Shown here piece by piece: positions 1-8,600 of a stretch of 9,212 nucleotides of DNA; the stretch's first letter is position 1, and every line of letters begins with the position of its first letter. A model generated the notes under the pieces. The model was not told the DNA's origin, ran no database searches, and saw only the letters and a program-made list of their open reading frames with translations. The translations under genes were made by a program, and so were the position numbers. The stretch comes from Sandaracinaceae bacterium (lineage in GTDB: Bacteria; Myxococcota_A; Polyangia; Polyangiales; JAFGIB01), in NCBI GenBank assembly GCA_017881145.1, contig JADGRG010000485.1, forward strand, positions 1-9,212, read 5' to 3'.

Positions 1-119
1 GAGCTGTCCAGAAATCGGCGCAGAGCGAGCGCGCCCGCAGAAAAAACCGCAGGAATACTCGCGTATTTCGAGGATTTTTTCGAGGACGTAAGCCGCTATG
101 AGCCATTTCTGGACAGCTC
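1..119. repeat. 119-bp imperfect palindrome (MITE- or REP-like hairpin element)
   Basis: The outer arms GAGCTGTCCAGAAAT (1-15) and ATTTCTGGACAGCTC (105-119) are perfect reverse complements. The interior keeps the same centre near base 60: AAAAAA at 41-46 faces TTTTTT at 75-80, and AATAC at 54-58 faces GTATT at 63-67. The blocks between them (about 16-40 and 81-104) match only partly. The whole segment could fold into one long mismatched hairpin in either strand. It has no coding capacity. The form suits a miniature inverted-repeat element or an extragenic palindrome rather than a simple terminator. Target-site duplications cannot be judged because the element starts at the first base of the window. 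Its family is not recognised. Confidence 0.8.
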
Positions 120-120
120 T

Positions 121-585
121 TCAGTGGGTTTGGTCTCGCGACGCCGCAACCTCTAGCTCTTGCACTTCGAGCTGGATGCCGTTCGCGCCGAGCACACGCA
201 CACGCCGACCCGCTGCGACCGCGTGAGCGGAGCGCGCCGCCCAATCCTCGCCGTCGACCAGCACGCGGCCATTTCCCTGCACCGGATCGATCGCCGAAGT
301 GACTTCGCCGAGCTTGCCGACCAGCGCCTCGGTGCGCGACGGCACACCGCGCGCGCCGAGCTTGCCCAAGAGCCGCGGCCGCAAGAGCAAGAGCGATGCG
401 ACCAGGACCACGGCAAAGACCGACACTTGCACCAAGCCCGGCATCCCGAGCCAAGCCGAAAGCGCAGACACCAGCGCCGCGAGCGTGGCGAAGATCCAAC
501 CGAAAGAAGGAGTGGCGAGCTCGACGATGACGGCCAAGACGGCGATGCCGAGCCAAACCACGCTTGCATCGATCTGCCAGCTCAT
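121..585 (-). CDS. Short NfeD-family membrane protein (YbbK-like)
   Basis: A 154-residue protein with two or three hydrophobic segments in its first half (about residues 9-25, 28-47 and 50-68), ending at LLLLRPR. A small basic linker follows, then a soluble C-terminal part (about 80-150) with the pattern GKLGEVTSAIDPVQGNGRV ... GEDWAARS ... GRRVRV. This is the OB-fold typical of NfeD proteins. Short NfeD proteins usually partner with an SPFH/stomatin-type protein (as in E. coli YbbK with QmcA) and are thought to act in membrane quality control. No SPFH gene is visible, and the downstream side is cut off by the palindrome and the window edge. The start at MSWQID was chosen because a purine-rich AAGGGGAG lies about 10 bases upstream. 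A longer start at 645 would add 20 residues (MARCTG...) with no membrane or OB-fold similarity. Family call good, exact role unknown. Confidence 0.82.
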   Translation of the reverse strand: MSWQIDASVVWLGIAVLAVIVELATPSFGWIFATLAALVSALSAWLGMPGLVQVSVFAVVLVASLLLLRPRLLGKLGARGVPSRTEALVGKLGEVTSAIDPVQGNGRVLVDGEDWAARSAHAVAAGRRVRVLGANGIQLEVQELEVAASRDQTH

Positions 586-593
586 CGCGCTTC

Positions 594-603
594 GCTCCCC
601 TTG
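594..603 (-). promoter_or_regulatory. Ribosome binding site of the NfeD-like gene
   Basis: On the minus strand the sequence CAAGGGGAGC precedes the ATG at 585-583 by 8 to 10 bases. It decides between this start and the in-frame ATG 60 bases upstream at 645, which has no equally good purine tract. Confidence 0.5.
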
Positions 604-827
604 TTCAATGCGCCACCGCGCCAACACACCGGTGCAACGGGCCACAGCGGACTGTTAATAAGGATAGGCCGCGCCCGCAGCCCCTGTCGAGTTTGGGGCG
701 ACGAGCGCTGCGCTGGGCCGCGGGTCGCCGGCGGGGAAGTCGTTGAGCAGCCCCGCTAGCCCCCTGGACTTGCTCGACCGCAAACGGCTGTGTTCGGATC
801 GAATGAGAAACCGAGAAGAAACATTTT

Positions 828-841
828 AGAAACTTGTTTCT
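828..841. promoter_or_regulatory. Perfect dyad in the AT-rich island upstream of amt, possible operator
   Basis: AGAAAC-TT-GTTTCT is a perfect 6-2-6 inverted repeat about 90 bases before the amt start. It overlaps a second dyad, CTTGT-TTCTG-ACAAG (833-847). Its place in the only AT-rich stretch of the leader suits an operator or an activator site for amt. No regulator is named, and a 14-bp dyad can arise by chance. Confidence 0.28.
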
Positions 842-918
842 GACAAGACACATGCTCGAAATCTGGCGTTAACAGCCGGCCCTCGGATCGAACCCTCCGG
901 CGCTGGCGGACGCGGACC

Positions 919-924
919 AAGGAG
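919..924 (+). promoter_or_regulatory. Ribosome binding site of amt
   Basis: AAGGAG lies 8 bases before the ATG at 933, a near-ideal Shine-Dalgarno sequence and spacing. It fixes the amt start. Confidence 0.75.
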
Positions 925-932
925 CAACCAGC

Positions 933-2255
933 ATGACTTGCACGCGCGTCATCCAACTAGTCTCGGCGGCGGTTCTCTGCAGCCTGCTCACCCCTGCGCT
1001 AGCCTTCGCGACCGACGGAGCCAACGCTGGCGACACCGCGTGGGTGCTCACGTCCAGCGCGCTGGTGCTCTTCATGACACTGCCGGGCCTTTTTCTTTTC
1101 TACGGCGGCCTGCTGCAGAAGCGCAACGTGCTCAGCGTGATGGTGCAGTGCTTCGCGCTGACAGCGGCAGTCACCCTCATCTGGCTCGCCTTCGGCTACA
1201 GCGTCGCGTTCGACTCGACCGGCATGCACAAGGGCACGGTTGGGTTGCACTCGTTCATCGGCGGCTTCTCGAAGAGCTTCCTGCGCGGTGTCACCGGCCA
1301 CTCGCTCTGGGGCAGCATCCCGGAGCCGCTCTTCTTCGTGTACCAGCTCACCTTCGCCATCATCACGCCGGGTCTCTTCTTGGGCGCGTTCGCCGAGCGC
1401 ATGAAGTTCAGCGCGGTGATGCTCTTCTCGCTGCTCTGGCTGGTGATCGTCTACCTGCCGGTCTGTCACATGGTCTGGGGCGGCGAAGGCGCCTTCTTGG
1501 CTGACCTCGGCGTCAAGGACTTCGCCGGTGGCATCGTGGTGCACGTGACCGCCGGAGTCGCTGCCTTGGTCGCCGCCATCGTGGTCGGACCGCGCGCCGG
1601 CTACCCCGAGCGGCCCTTCTTTCCGCACAACATGACCGCCACCATGATGGGCACCGCTATGCTCTGGGTGGGTTGGTTTGGCTTCAACGGCGGCAGCGCG
1701 CTCGCCGCCAACGGAGATGCCTCCATGGCGATCCTTGCGACGCAGGTCTCCGCCTCCGCAGCGTCACTCACCTGGTCCGCCGTAGAGTGGTTCCGCAGTG
1801 GCAAACCCAGCGCATTGGGGATCGCCACCGGAGCCGTTGCAGGCTTGGCGGCGGTGACACCGGGTGCCGGCTTCATCGGACCGGTGGGCGCTCTGATCGT
1901 GGGCATCAGCTCCGCCATCATCTGCTTTCTGGCGTCGGTGCCCTTCAAGAAGCGCCTCGGCTACGACGACTCGCTCGACGTCTTTGGCGTGCATGGCGTC
2001 GGCGGGATCGTTGGAACGCTGCTGCTCGCACCGCTGGCGTCCACCGCGTTCGGCGGGCAGATCGCGGGTCTCGACATCGGGGCCCAGCTCCGCGCTCAAG
2101 CCATCGGCACCTTCAGCGTTGCGGCCTACTCGATCGTCTGCACCTTCGTGCTGCTCAAGTTGGTCGACGCTCTGGTCGGACTACGTGTGACCGAGCAGCA
2201 GGAAGCAGAAGGCCTGGACCAGGTCGAGCATGCCGAAGCGGGCTACGAGCTCTAA
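933..2255 (+). CDS. amt: Ammonium transporter, Amt/MEP/Rh family
   Basis: A complete 440-residue inner-membrane ammonium channel of usual length for AmtB. Residues 1-27 look like a cleavable signal peptide (hydrophobic core, then ALAFA-TDG), as in E. coli AmtB, followed by about eleven membrane segments. Pore residues align by motif with E. coli AmtB. W182 in HMVWGG matches the external-site Trp. Y137 and F141 in VYQLTF stand at the Phe-gate positions 103 and 107. D196 and H204 in DFAGGIVVH, F251 and S255 in WFGFNGGS, and H354 in FGVHGVGG complete the substrate path and the twin-His pair. The tail GLRVTEQQEAEGLDQVEHAE keeps the conserved C-terminal region contacted by PII/GlnK in characterised homologues. 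No glnK gene is adjacent; the divergent neighbour encodes the NfeD-like protein and the downstream gene a protease, so it is probably monocistronic. Function is confident; substrate could include methylammonium. Confidence 0.96.
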   Translation: MTCTRVIQLVSAAVLCSLLTPALAFATDGANAGDTAWVLTSSALVLFMTLPGLFLFYGGLLQKRNVLSVMVQCFALTAAVTLIWLAFGYSVAFDSTGMHKGTVGLHSFIGGFSKSFLRGVTGHSLWGSIPEPLFFVYQLTFAIITPGLFLGAFAERMKFSAVMLFSLLWLVIVYLPVCHMVWGGEGAFLADLGVKDFAGGIVVHVTAGVAALVAAIVVGPRAGYPERPFFPHNMTATMMGTAMLWVGWFGFNGGSALAANGDASMAILATQVSASAASLTWSAVEWFRSGKPSALGIATGAVAGLAAVTPGAGFIGPVGALIVGISSAIICFLASVPFKKRLGYDDSLDVFGVHGVGGIVGTLLLAPLASTAFGGQIAGLDIGAQLRAQAIGTFSVAAYSIVCTFVLLKLVDALVGLRVTEQQEAEGLDQVEHAEAGYEL

Positions 2256-2305
2256 AACAGGCATGCCTGGAGCGCGATCCACGTCGCGATCCGCCCTTCG
2301 TTTGG

Positions 2306-2328
2306 GGTTGGGGCCCCGAACCCCAACC
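2306..2328 (+). terminator. Stem-loop downstream of amt, possible terminator
   Basis: GGTTGGGG (2306-2313) and CCCCAACC (2321-2328) form a perfect 8-bp GC-rich stem around a 7-base loop, 50 bases after the amt stop codon. No T-tract follows (the next bases are AAGCCGCC), so it is not a canonical intrinsic terminator. It could act with Rho or protect the 3' end of the transcript. Confidence 0.42.
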
Positions 2329-2469
2329 AAGCCGCCGTGATGCGTGCTCACGTGCGAGAGCAACCAGATAGGCGACGGGACATGGGCGCATGCATACCAC
2401 TGCGCAGGTCTTTGCGTGCCCAGGGTTGAGGCGCAGATCACAGCAGCGGATGGAAGCTCACGACTGCCA

Positions 2470-2499
2470 TTGGCTCGCACATCGACCCACGAAAATACT
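2470..2499 (+). promoter_or_regulatory. Weak sigma-70-like promoter candidate for the large protease gene
   Basis: TTGGCT (2470-2475) and AATACT (2494-2499) are separated by 18 bases and each matches four of six consensus positions. They lie beside the only AT-rich patch before the gene and would leave a leader of about 60 bases. The match is weak, and GC-rich genomes give such hits by chance. Confidence 0.2.
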
Positions 2500-2563
2500 G
2501 TGCGGTCGCATTTTTTCAATCACACGGCTAAAGTCGGGTGCGAGAAGCGCCGTACCGAGATAG

Positions 2564-2647
2564 GTGGCAGGCCAAGTAGTCTCGGCGATCGCTCAGCGTC
2601 ATAGGGTCGTAACGCTGTGCTTGGTCGTGTGCGTGGCCGCAGCTTGC
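2564..2647 (+). other. Lipoprotein signal peptide and lipobox of the giant protease
   Basis: Read from GTG 2564, a basic n-region (QRHR) precedes a hydrophobic core (VVTLCLVVCV) and ends AAAC with Cys at residue 28 (codon 2645-2647). A polar Ser/Arg/Thr-rich stretch follows. This is the layout of a type II (lipoprotein) signal peptide, though Ala rather than Leu stands at -3, so a type I signal cannot be excluded. The coherence of the peptide argues that translation starts upstream of the ATG at 2714. Confidence 0.6.
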
Positions 2648-5600
2648 CAGAGCCGATCGCGCTCACACACCACAAAGCCGGACACGCTGCGCTCTAGCTC
2701 CGGCGCAGCCTACATGGCGCACGAGGTCATCGCCAAGCGTGCAGCCGGAGTCTCGGACGCGGACTTTCGCAACGTGATCACCAAGCTCGGCGGCCACATC
2801 GTGGAAGACGGCTCGCCACTCTCTCGCGAGCTTGGCTACTTCCGCATCGTGCTGCCGGATGCCGTGCTCGCCGACCAGGCCATCTCCGATCTGCTGGACG
2901 CCAGCGTTGCAGCCTCAGCCGAGCGCAACTACCTGGCGCAGGCCTTCGACGTGCCCAACGACCCGAGCTACAGCCAGCTCTGGGGCATGGCGAAGATCCA
3001 GGCCGACAAGGCGTGGAACATCACGCATGGTTCGAGCTCGATCTTGGTGGCGGTGACTGACACCGGCGTCGACATCACGCATCCCGAGCTGCAAGCCAAT
3101 GTCTGGACCAACCCCGGCGAGATCGCTGGCAACGGGAAAGACGACGATGGCAACGGCTACATCGACGACGTGAACGGCTGGGACTTCGCGAACAACGACG
3201 CGTCGCCCGCGGACGACATGGGGCACGGCACACACTGCTCCGGGACCATCGGTGCCGTCGGCAACAACGGCATAGGTGTGGCCGGCGTCAACTGGCAGGT
3301 GCGCATTCAGGCGGTGAAGTTCCTGGATGCCAACGGCTCAGGCTCGTTGTGGAATGGCGCGCTGGCAATTCTCTACGCGGCGAACAACGGAGCGCGCGTG
3401 GTCAACGCCAGCTGGGGCTGTGCCGGCTGCAACGTGCAATACGTCGCCGACGCCATCACCACGCTCGGCGACAAGGGCGGCCTCTTCGTGGCCGCCGCCG
3501 GCAACTCCACTAACAACAACGATCAAAACCCCTTCTATCCTGCGGCGTATCCGAACGCGAATCTGATCGCGGTGGCTGCGACCGACAGCAACGATGCGTT
3601 AGCGTCGTTTTCCAACTACGGCGCGACCACGGTGGACTTGGCAGCTCCTGGCGTGGGCATCCTGAGCACTCTGCCGAACAACAGCTACGCCTCCTGGAGC
3701 GGCACCTCCATGGCAACGCCACATGTCGTCGGCGCCGCCGCGCTCTTGCTGGCCTACCGACCAGACATGAGCGCGGCCGCTGTCAAAGCCGCGCTGATGG
3801 CCAGCTGCGATCCGGTCGCAGGCCTGCAAGGCAAGGTGGTCAGCGGCGGCCGCATCAATGCTTACAAGTTGCTGGCGTCGTCGGGGCAGCCGCCAGCTGC
3901 ACCGGGTTTGCTGCTAGCGGTGGCCGGCACGCACCGCGACGTCGCGCTTTCCTGGACCGCACCTGCTTCTCCCAACATCACGAGCTACCTGCTCAGCTGG
4001 GGGCTCGCCAGCGGCAATCATCCCAACCAACTCGCAGTGCGTGGTGACACGCAGGCCAACCTCACAGGTCTCCTGCAGGGGCAGCACTATTACTTCGTGG
4101 TGCAGGCGCTCGATGCCACGGGCGCGATCAGCCCACTCTCCAACGAAGCCGTAGTCATCGCAATCGACAGCGTCGCGCCGCCACAGGTGGTCGACCTGGC
4201 GGCCCGAAACCATGTCGGCCGCGTTGCGCCGGGCGAAGTGGTGGAAACGAGCGGCGAGTTCTCCAGCTACTACGCCGGCAAGAACGCTGCGGACGGCGAC
4301 CCACTGAGCGCCTGGATCACGCCGCCGCGCGTCTCGCCGCAAGTGGAATACGTAGTGGTGCAGCTGCACCAGAGCTACCGCATCGGCCAAGTCGTGCTGA
4401 GCGCGAGCGATGTCTATCCCGAGTTCTTCCCGCAAGACTTCGATATCGAAGTGTCCCAGACCGGCAGCGACTGGCAGGCCGTGACCGGAGTGCGCGACCA
4501 GCAGCCACCAGCAGCACCGCTCACCATCAGCTTCCCGCCGACCGATGCGAGCCTCGTGCGCATCCGCGTGCTGCGTTCCTACGAGCATCCCTCGGGCTTC
4601 TACTACGCAGGCCTCTCGGAGATCGTCGTCTACGAGGTCTCGCCCGAGCCCGATCGACTCGATCTCTCGTTCCACGCACCGGGCGATGATCCAGGCTCGG
4701 GCAGCGCGGCGCGCTATGACGTGCGCGTCGCCACCACCCCGCTCGACGAAACCAGCTTCGACCACGCCGCCGTGGTTCCCTCCGGCACACCACTTTCAGC
4801 CGGACAGCCTGAAGCCATCGCGGTCACCGGCCTCGCGACCGAGACACGCTACTACTTCGCGCTGCGTGCGATCGACGCCGCCGGCAATGTCTCGCCGATG
4901 TCGAATGTGGCCAGCTCATCGACGCTGGTGCTGGCGCCAGCGCAAGTCAGCGATCTGCGCATCCTCGCCCAGAGCAGCGACTCCGTCACGCTGGAGTGGA
5001 CAGCACCTGGTGGCGATGGCCACGCTGGCCAAGCCGCGGCCTATGACTTGCGCTCATCGCTCGTGCCGCTGGATGCTGGAAGCTTCGCAGATGCGTCACC
5101 GGTGGGTGCGCTACCAGCACCCGCGGTGGCAGGCTCGACCGAGACCTTCACCGTGCACGGTCTTGGAGCAGGCCTGCATTACTTCGCACTCGAGACCGGC
5201 GATGCGCACGGCGCCATCAGCGCACTGTCCAACGTGATCTCTGTGCTGACCACCCTCGGCCCGGATACGACGCCACCTGCCGCAGTGCTGGATCTCAACG
5301 TGTCTGCCGGCACGGCTCAGGTGCAGCTGCAGCCCACTCTGCTCAACTCCTCGGCCAGGCTGATGTCCGCGAGCCTGATGTTGGACGGCAACCCCTATAC
5401 TTCATGGGTTAGCGCTGCAAGCGACCCTGTCACCCCGGCCTGGGCGGTGCTGGACCTCGGCACGCTGCAGCCGGTGGCGCGCGTGCGCATGCTGCCTTCG
5501 GGTCAGGGCTCGCAAGTTGCGTTCTATCCGCGCGGCTTTCGCATCGAAGGCAGTGTCGACAGCTTCAACTGGACCACACTCACCACGGTGCGTGATCTAG

Positions 5601-8600
5601 CCGGCCGGCTCGCGCACTGGGACGAGTGGGGCATGCCGGCGACCAACGCGCGTTACCTGCGCATCTACGTTACAGATTACGGTCCCGGCGACTGCGGCAT
5701 GGCCCCGTGCGCTAACGGTCGCGTCGACGTTGCCGAGTTGCAGGTGTATGCAGAAGCGCCCAACCCCGGGCTCAGCCTGAGCTGGGTCGCGCCCGGCGAC
5801 GACGGCTGGCTCGGCACGGCGGCGCGCTACGATCTGCGGCGCGCACTGACACCGATCACCGAAGACAACTTCGCGCAAGCGGTGCCCATCCCGAGCCACG
5901 TCCCGGGACCTGCGGGCACGATCGAGATAGTGAGCACGCCCGCGCCGACCCAGACCGGTCTGCACTACTTCGCGCTCAAGACCATCGACGATGCTAACAA
6001 TGCTAGCCCGCTCTCCAACCTGGTGACCTACTTCGTGAGCGGAGTGCCGCCCACGCCGGTCACCGACCTGCACGGAGTCGGCGCCACCACGCAGAGCGTG
6101 AGCCTCGCCTGGACGGCAGCCGCGTATGCCGGACCTGCGGGCGGGAGCCAACATTACGATCTGCGCTACGCCACTGCGCCCCTCACCGCCCAAAGCTTCG
6201 CCGCTGCAACGCCGGTCGCAAATCTGCCCGCGCCGCAACCCGCCGGCAGCGCAGAGCACGTGGAGGTCGCGGGCCTTTCGTCGAACACCGTCTACTACTT
6301 CGCCATCCAGGTCATCGACAACTGGGCCCAAGCCTCGCTGATCTCGAACGTGGCGCAGGGGGAAACGCTGGACGGCATCGCTCCTTCCGCAGTGACCGAC
6401 TTGGCGGTGAGCGCGGTCGACCCGAGCAGCACGACGCCACTGCCGCCGCTGTCGGTCGACGCCAGCGGCTCCTACTCGGCGCAGACGCTGCCGAGCAATC
6501 TCTTCGACGCCAAACAAGACACCATCTGGCTTTCGGCGGGTGCTGCTGACGGCGGCAGCGAGTGGCTGGACATGCACTTGCCTTCCGGCATGCGCTTGGC
6601 CCGCGTGCGCATGCGCGCTGCGACCGGGTTCCTGGACCTCTTCCCCAAGGACTTCAACCTACAGGTTCGCAGCGCCAACGGCCCCTGGACGGTGGCCCTG
6701 GCGGAGAGCGGTTTCAGCACCCAAGGTGATTGGGAAGAGTGGAGCGTCGGCTCGCTCGCAGCGGACGAAGTACGCATAAACGTCACGGCCATGGGCGCGT
6801 GGACGGGCAAACGCTACGCCGCGCTGGGCGATCTCGAGCTCTATGCCGATACCTCCGATCGCTCGACACTCCAAGTGAGCTGGACCGCGCCCGGCGATGA
6901 TGGTCACACCGGCACCGCGACTCGCTACGACCTGCGCCAGGCCGCTAGCGCGCTGACGGACGCCACGTTCTCCTCGGCGCTGGCTCTGAGCGGCGTGCCA
7001 GCGCCACATATCGCGGGAAGCCTGGAGCGCTTCGCGGTCACGAACCTTGCGCCCGAGACCCGCTACTGCTTTGCGCTGCGCACTCAAGATGAAGTGCCGA
7101 ATGTCTCGGTGCTGTCGAGCTCCCCTTGTGCCACGACTCCCGGACTGCCACCGTCGACCATCACCGATCTGCAGGCGAGCGCACAATCCGCGACGACTGC
7201 GCTCTTGACCTGGACCGCACCGGGTGACAGCGGCGCGGTCGGCCAGGCACAGAGCTACGAGCTGCGCTTCTCGACCCAGCGCATCAACAGCCAGAACTGG
7301 CCGTCTGCGACGCTCGTGCCAGGTGTAATGCAGCCATCGGCGGCGGGCGGCGCAGAGCACTTCCTGGTCAGCGGACTCAACGCTCTGACCGCCTACTACT
7401 TCGCCGTGCGTGCCATCAATGCCACGGCGCTCGCTTCGGCCATCTCCAACAACGCGCAGGCCAGGACCCTCGACAACGTCCCGCCGGCGACCGTCTCGGA
7501 CCTGCGCGCCCAGGCCGATGCTGCCAACGGCGGCGCGCTGCTCTTGGCGTGGACGGCCCCGGGCGACAACGGTCCGAGCGGACAAGCGGCGAGCTACGAC
7601 CTGCGCATCTCGCAACAGCCGATCACGGCGCAGAACTTTGCCAGCGCGCTGCCTGTTCCCACCGTCACACCGAAGCCGGGCGGTTCCGCCGAGAGCGCGA
7701 ACCTCTCGGGGCTCGCGCTCGAAGCCGCCTATTACCTGGCGCTCATGACGCGCGACGCGGCTGGCAACGTCTCCGGGTTGTCGAACGTGGTGGCCACCCG
7801 CACCCGCGAAGAACCGCCAGGTGCCGTGAGCGATCTGACCGTCACTTTTGCCACGGGCGACAGCGCGGTGGATGCCACCCTAACGCTGCGTTGGACCGCT
7901 CCGGGTGACAATGGCATGCAGGGCACGGCAGCACGCTACGACCTGCGCTACTCCACCACACCGCTCACCGAGAGCGTCTTCGCCAGCGCAACGCCGGTAG
8001 CCAGTCTGCCGGCGCCGAAGACGGCCGGAGGCAGCGAGTCCTTCGTGGTGCACGGTTTGCGGCCGGAAACGACCTACTACCTTGCGATCAAGACCATCGA
8101 TACACGCAACAACGTCAGCGTGATCTCCAACGTCGTGATCGGCACACCGCCCGACCATGTCCCGCCAGCCACCACCAGTGACCTCGTAGCCGTAACCGGA
8201 ACGACGCGCGGACGCGTGGAGCTGAGCTGGACGTCGCCGGGCGACGACGGCGTGCTGGGCACCGCCCAGAGCTACGACATTCGCTACGCGCTCGCTCCCA
8301 TCACCGACGCCAGCTTCGCTACGGCCTTCGCGGTGAGCAGCATCCCCAAGCCGGCCAACGGCGGCACTCAAATCCACCTTACGGTGCTCAACTTGCCGGA
8401 TGAAGCGCAGCTCTACTTTGCGCTCAAGACCACCGACAACGTGAATCTGACGTCGGGCCTGTCGAACCTTGCCCAAGCCCGCACCCTGGACGTCGCGCCG
8501 TCTGCGGCGATGCTGCGCGTGGTCAGCACGACGCCGAGCACCATCACCGTCGGCTGGAGCGCACCCGGCGACAATGCAAGCGTCGGCACCGCGGCGGCTT

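Larger units (their letters stand above)
586..932. other. Divergent intergenic region between the NfeD-like gene and amt
   Basis: About 350 bases without a credible gene; the overlapping small frames are antisense or out-of-frame readings without recognisable sequence. The promoters of both divergent genes should lie here. Most of it is GC-rich, with a distinctly AT-richer island at about 780-870 in front of amt and a smaller one at 652-665 (TGTTAATAAGGATA) in front of the NfeD-like gene. I searched for a sigma-54 site (GG and GC separated by the -24/-12 spacing), common before nitrogen genes, and found no convincing match. No strong sigma-70 pair is evident either. Confidence 0.6.
2256..2563. 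other. Intergenic spacer between amt and the large protease gene
   Basis: About 310 bases with no credible gene. An overlapping 86-codon frame (2344-2604) has no recognisable sequence and runs into the start of the large gene. The spacer contains a stem-loop close to the amt stop and an AT-richer stretch at about 2490-2535 that could hold the promoter of the next gene. Confidence 0.6.

Noticed and set aside
160..759. 199-codon plus-strand open frame over the NfeD-like gene
   Set aside because: Rich in His, Arg and Gln and antisense to a protein with clear membrane segments and an OB-fold.
861..880. Possible sigma-54 promoter (CTGGCG...AGCC) before amt
   Set aside because: The distance between the GG and GC elements is two bases short of the -24/-12 spacing, so it is probably chance.
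999..1628. 209-codon minus-strand open frame over amt
   Set aside because: Antisense to an unmistakable ammonium transporter, and highly charged with no domain.
2304..2324. G-quadruplex in GGGGTTGGGG
   Set aside because: Only two G-tracts occur on one strand. The other tracts are C-runs that pair with them, so a hairpin is the simpler reading.
2344..2604. 86-codon plus-strand open frame in the spacer
   Set aside because: It has no Shine-Dalgarno sequence, no recognisable features, and runs out of frame into the protease leader.
3914..4765. 283-codon minus-strand open frame opposite the first Fn3 and discoidin region
   Set aside because: It is antisense to a coding frame with clear domain motifs, is Arg/His-rich and low in plausible structure, and arises from strong third-position GC bias.
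5597..6577. 326-codon minus-strand open frame
   Set aside because: Antisense shadow of the Fn3/discoidin array, with no recognisable domain and Arg-rich composition.
6659..7615. 318-codon minus-strand open frame
   Set aside because: Antisense shadow of the Fn3 array. Its own apparent repeats mirror the Fn3 repeats on the other strand.
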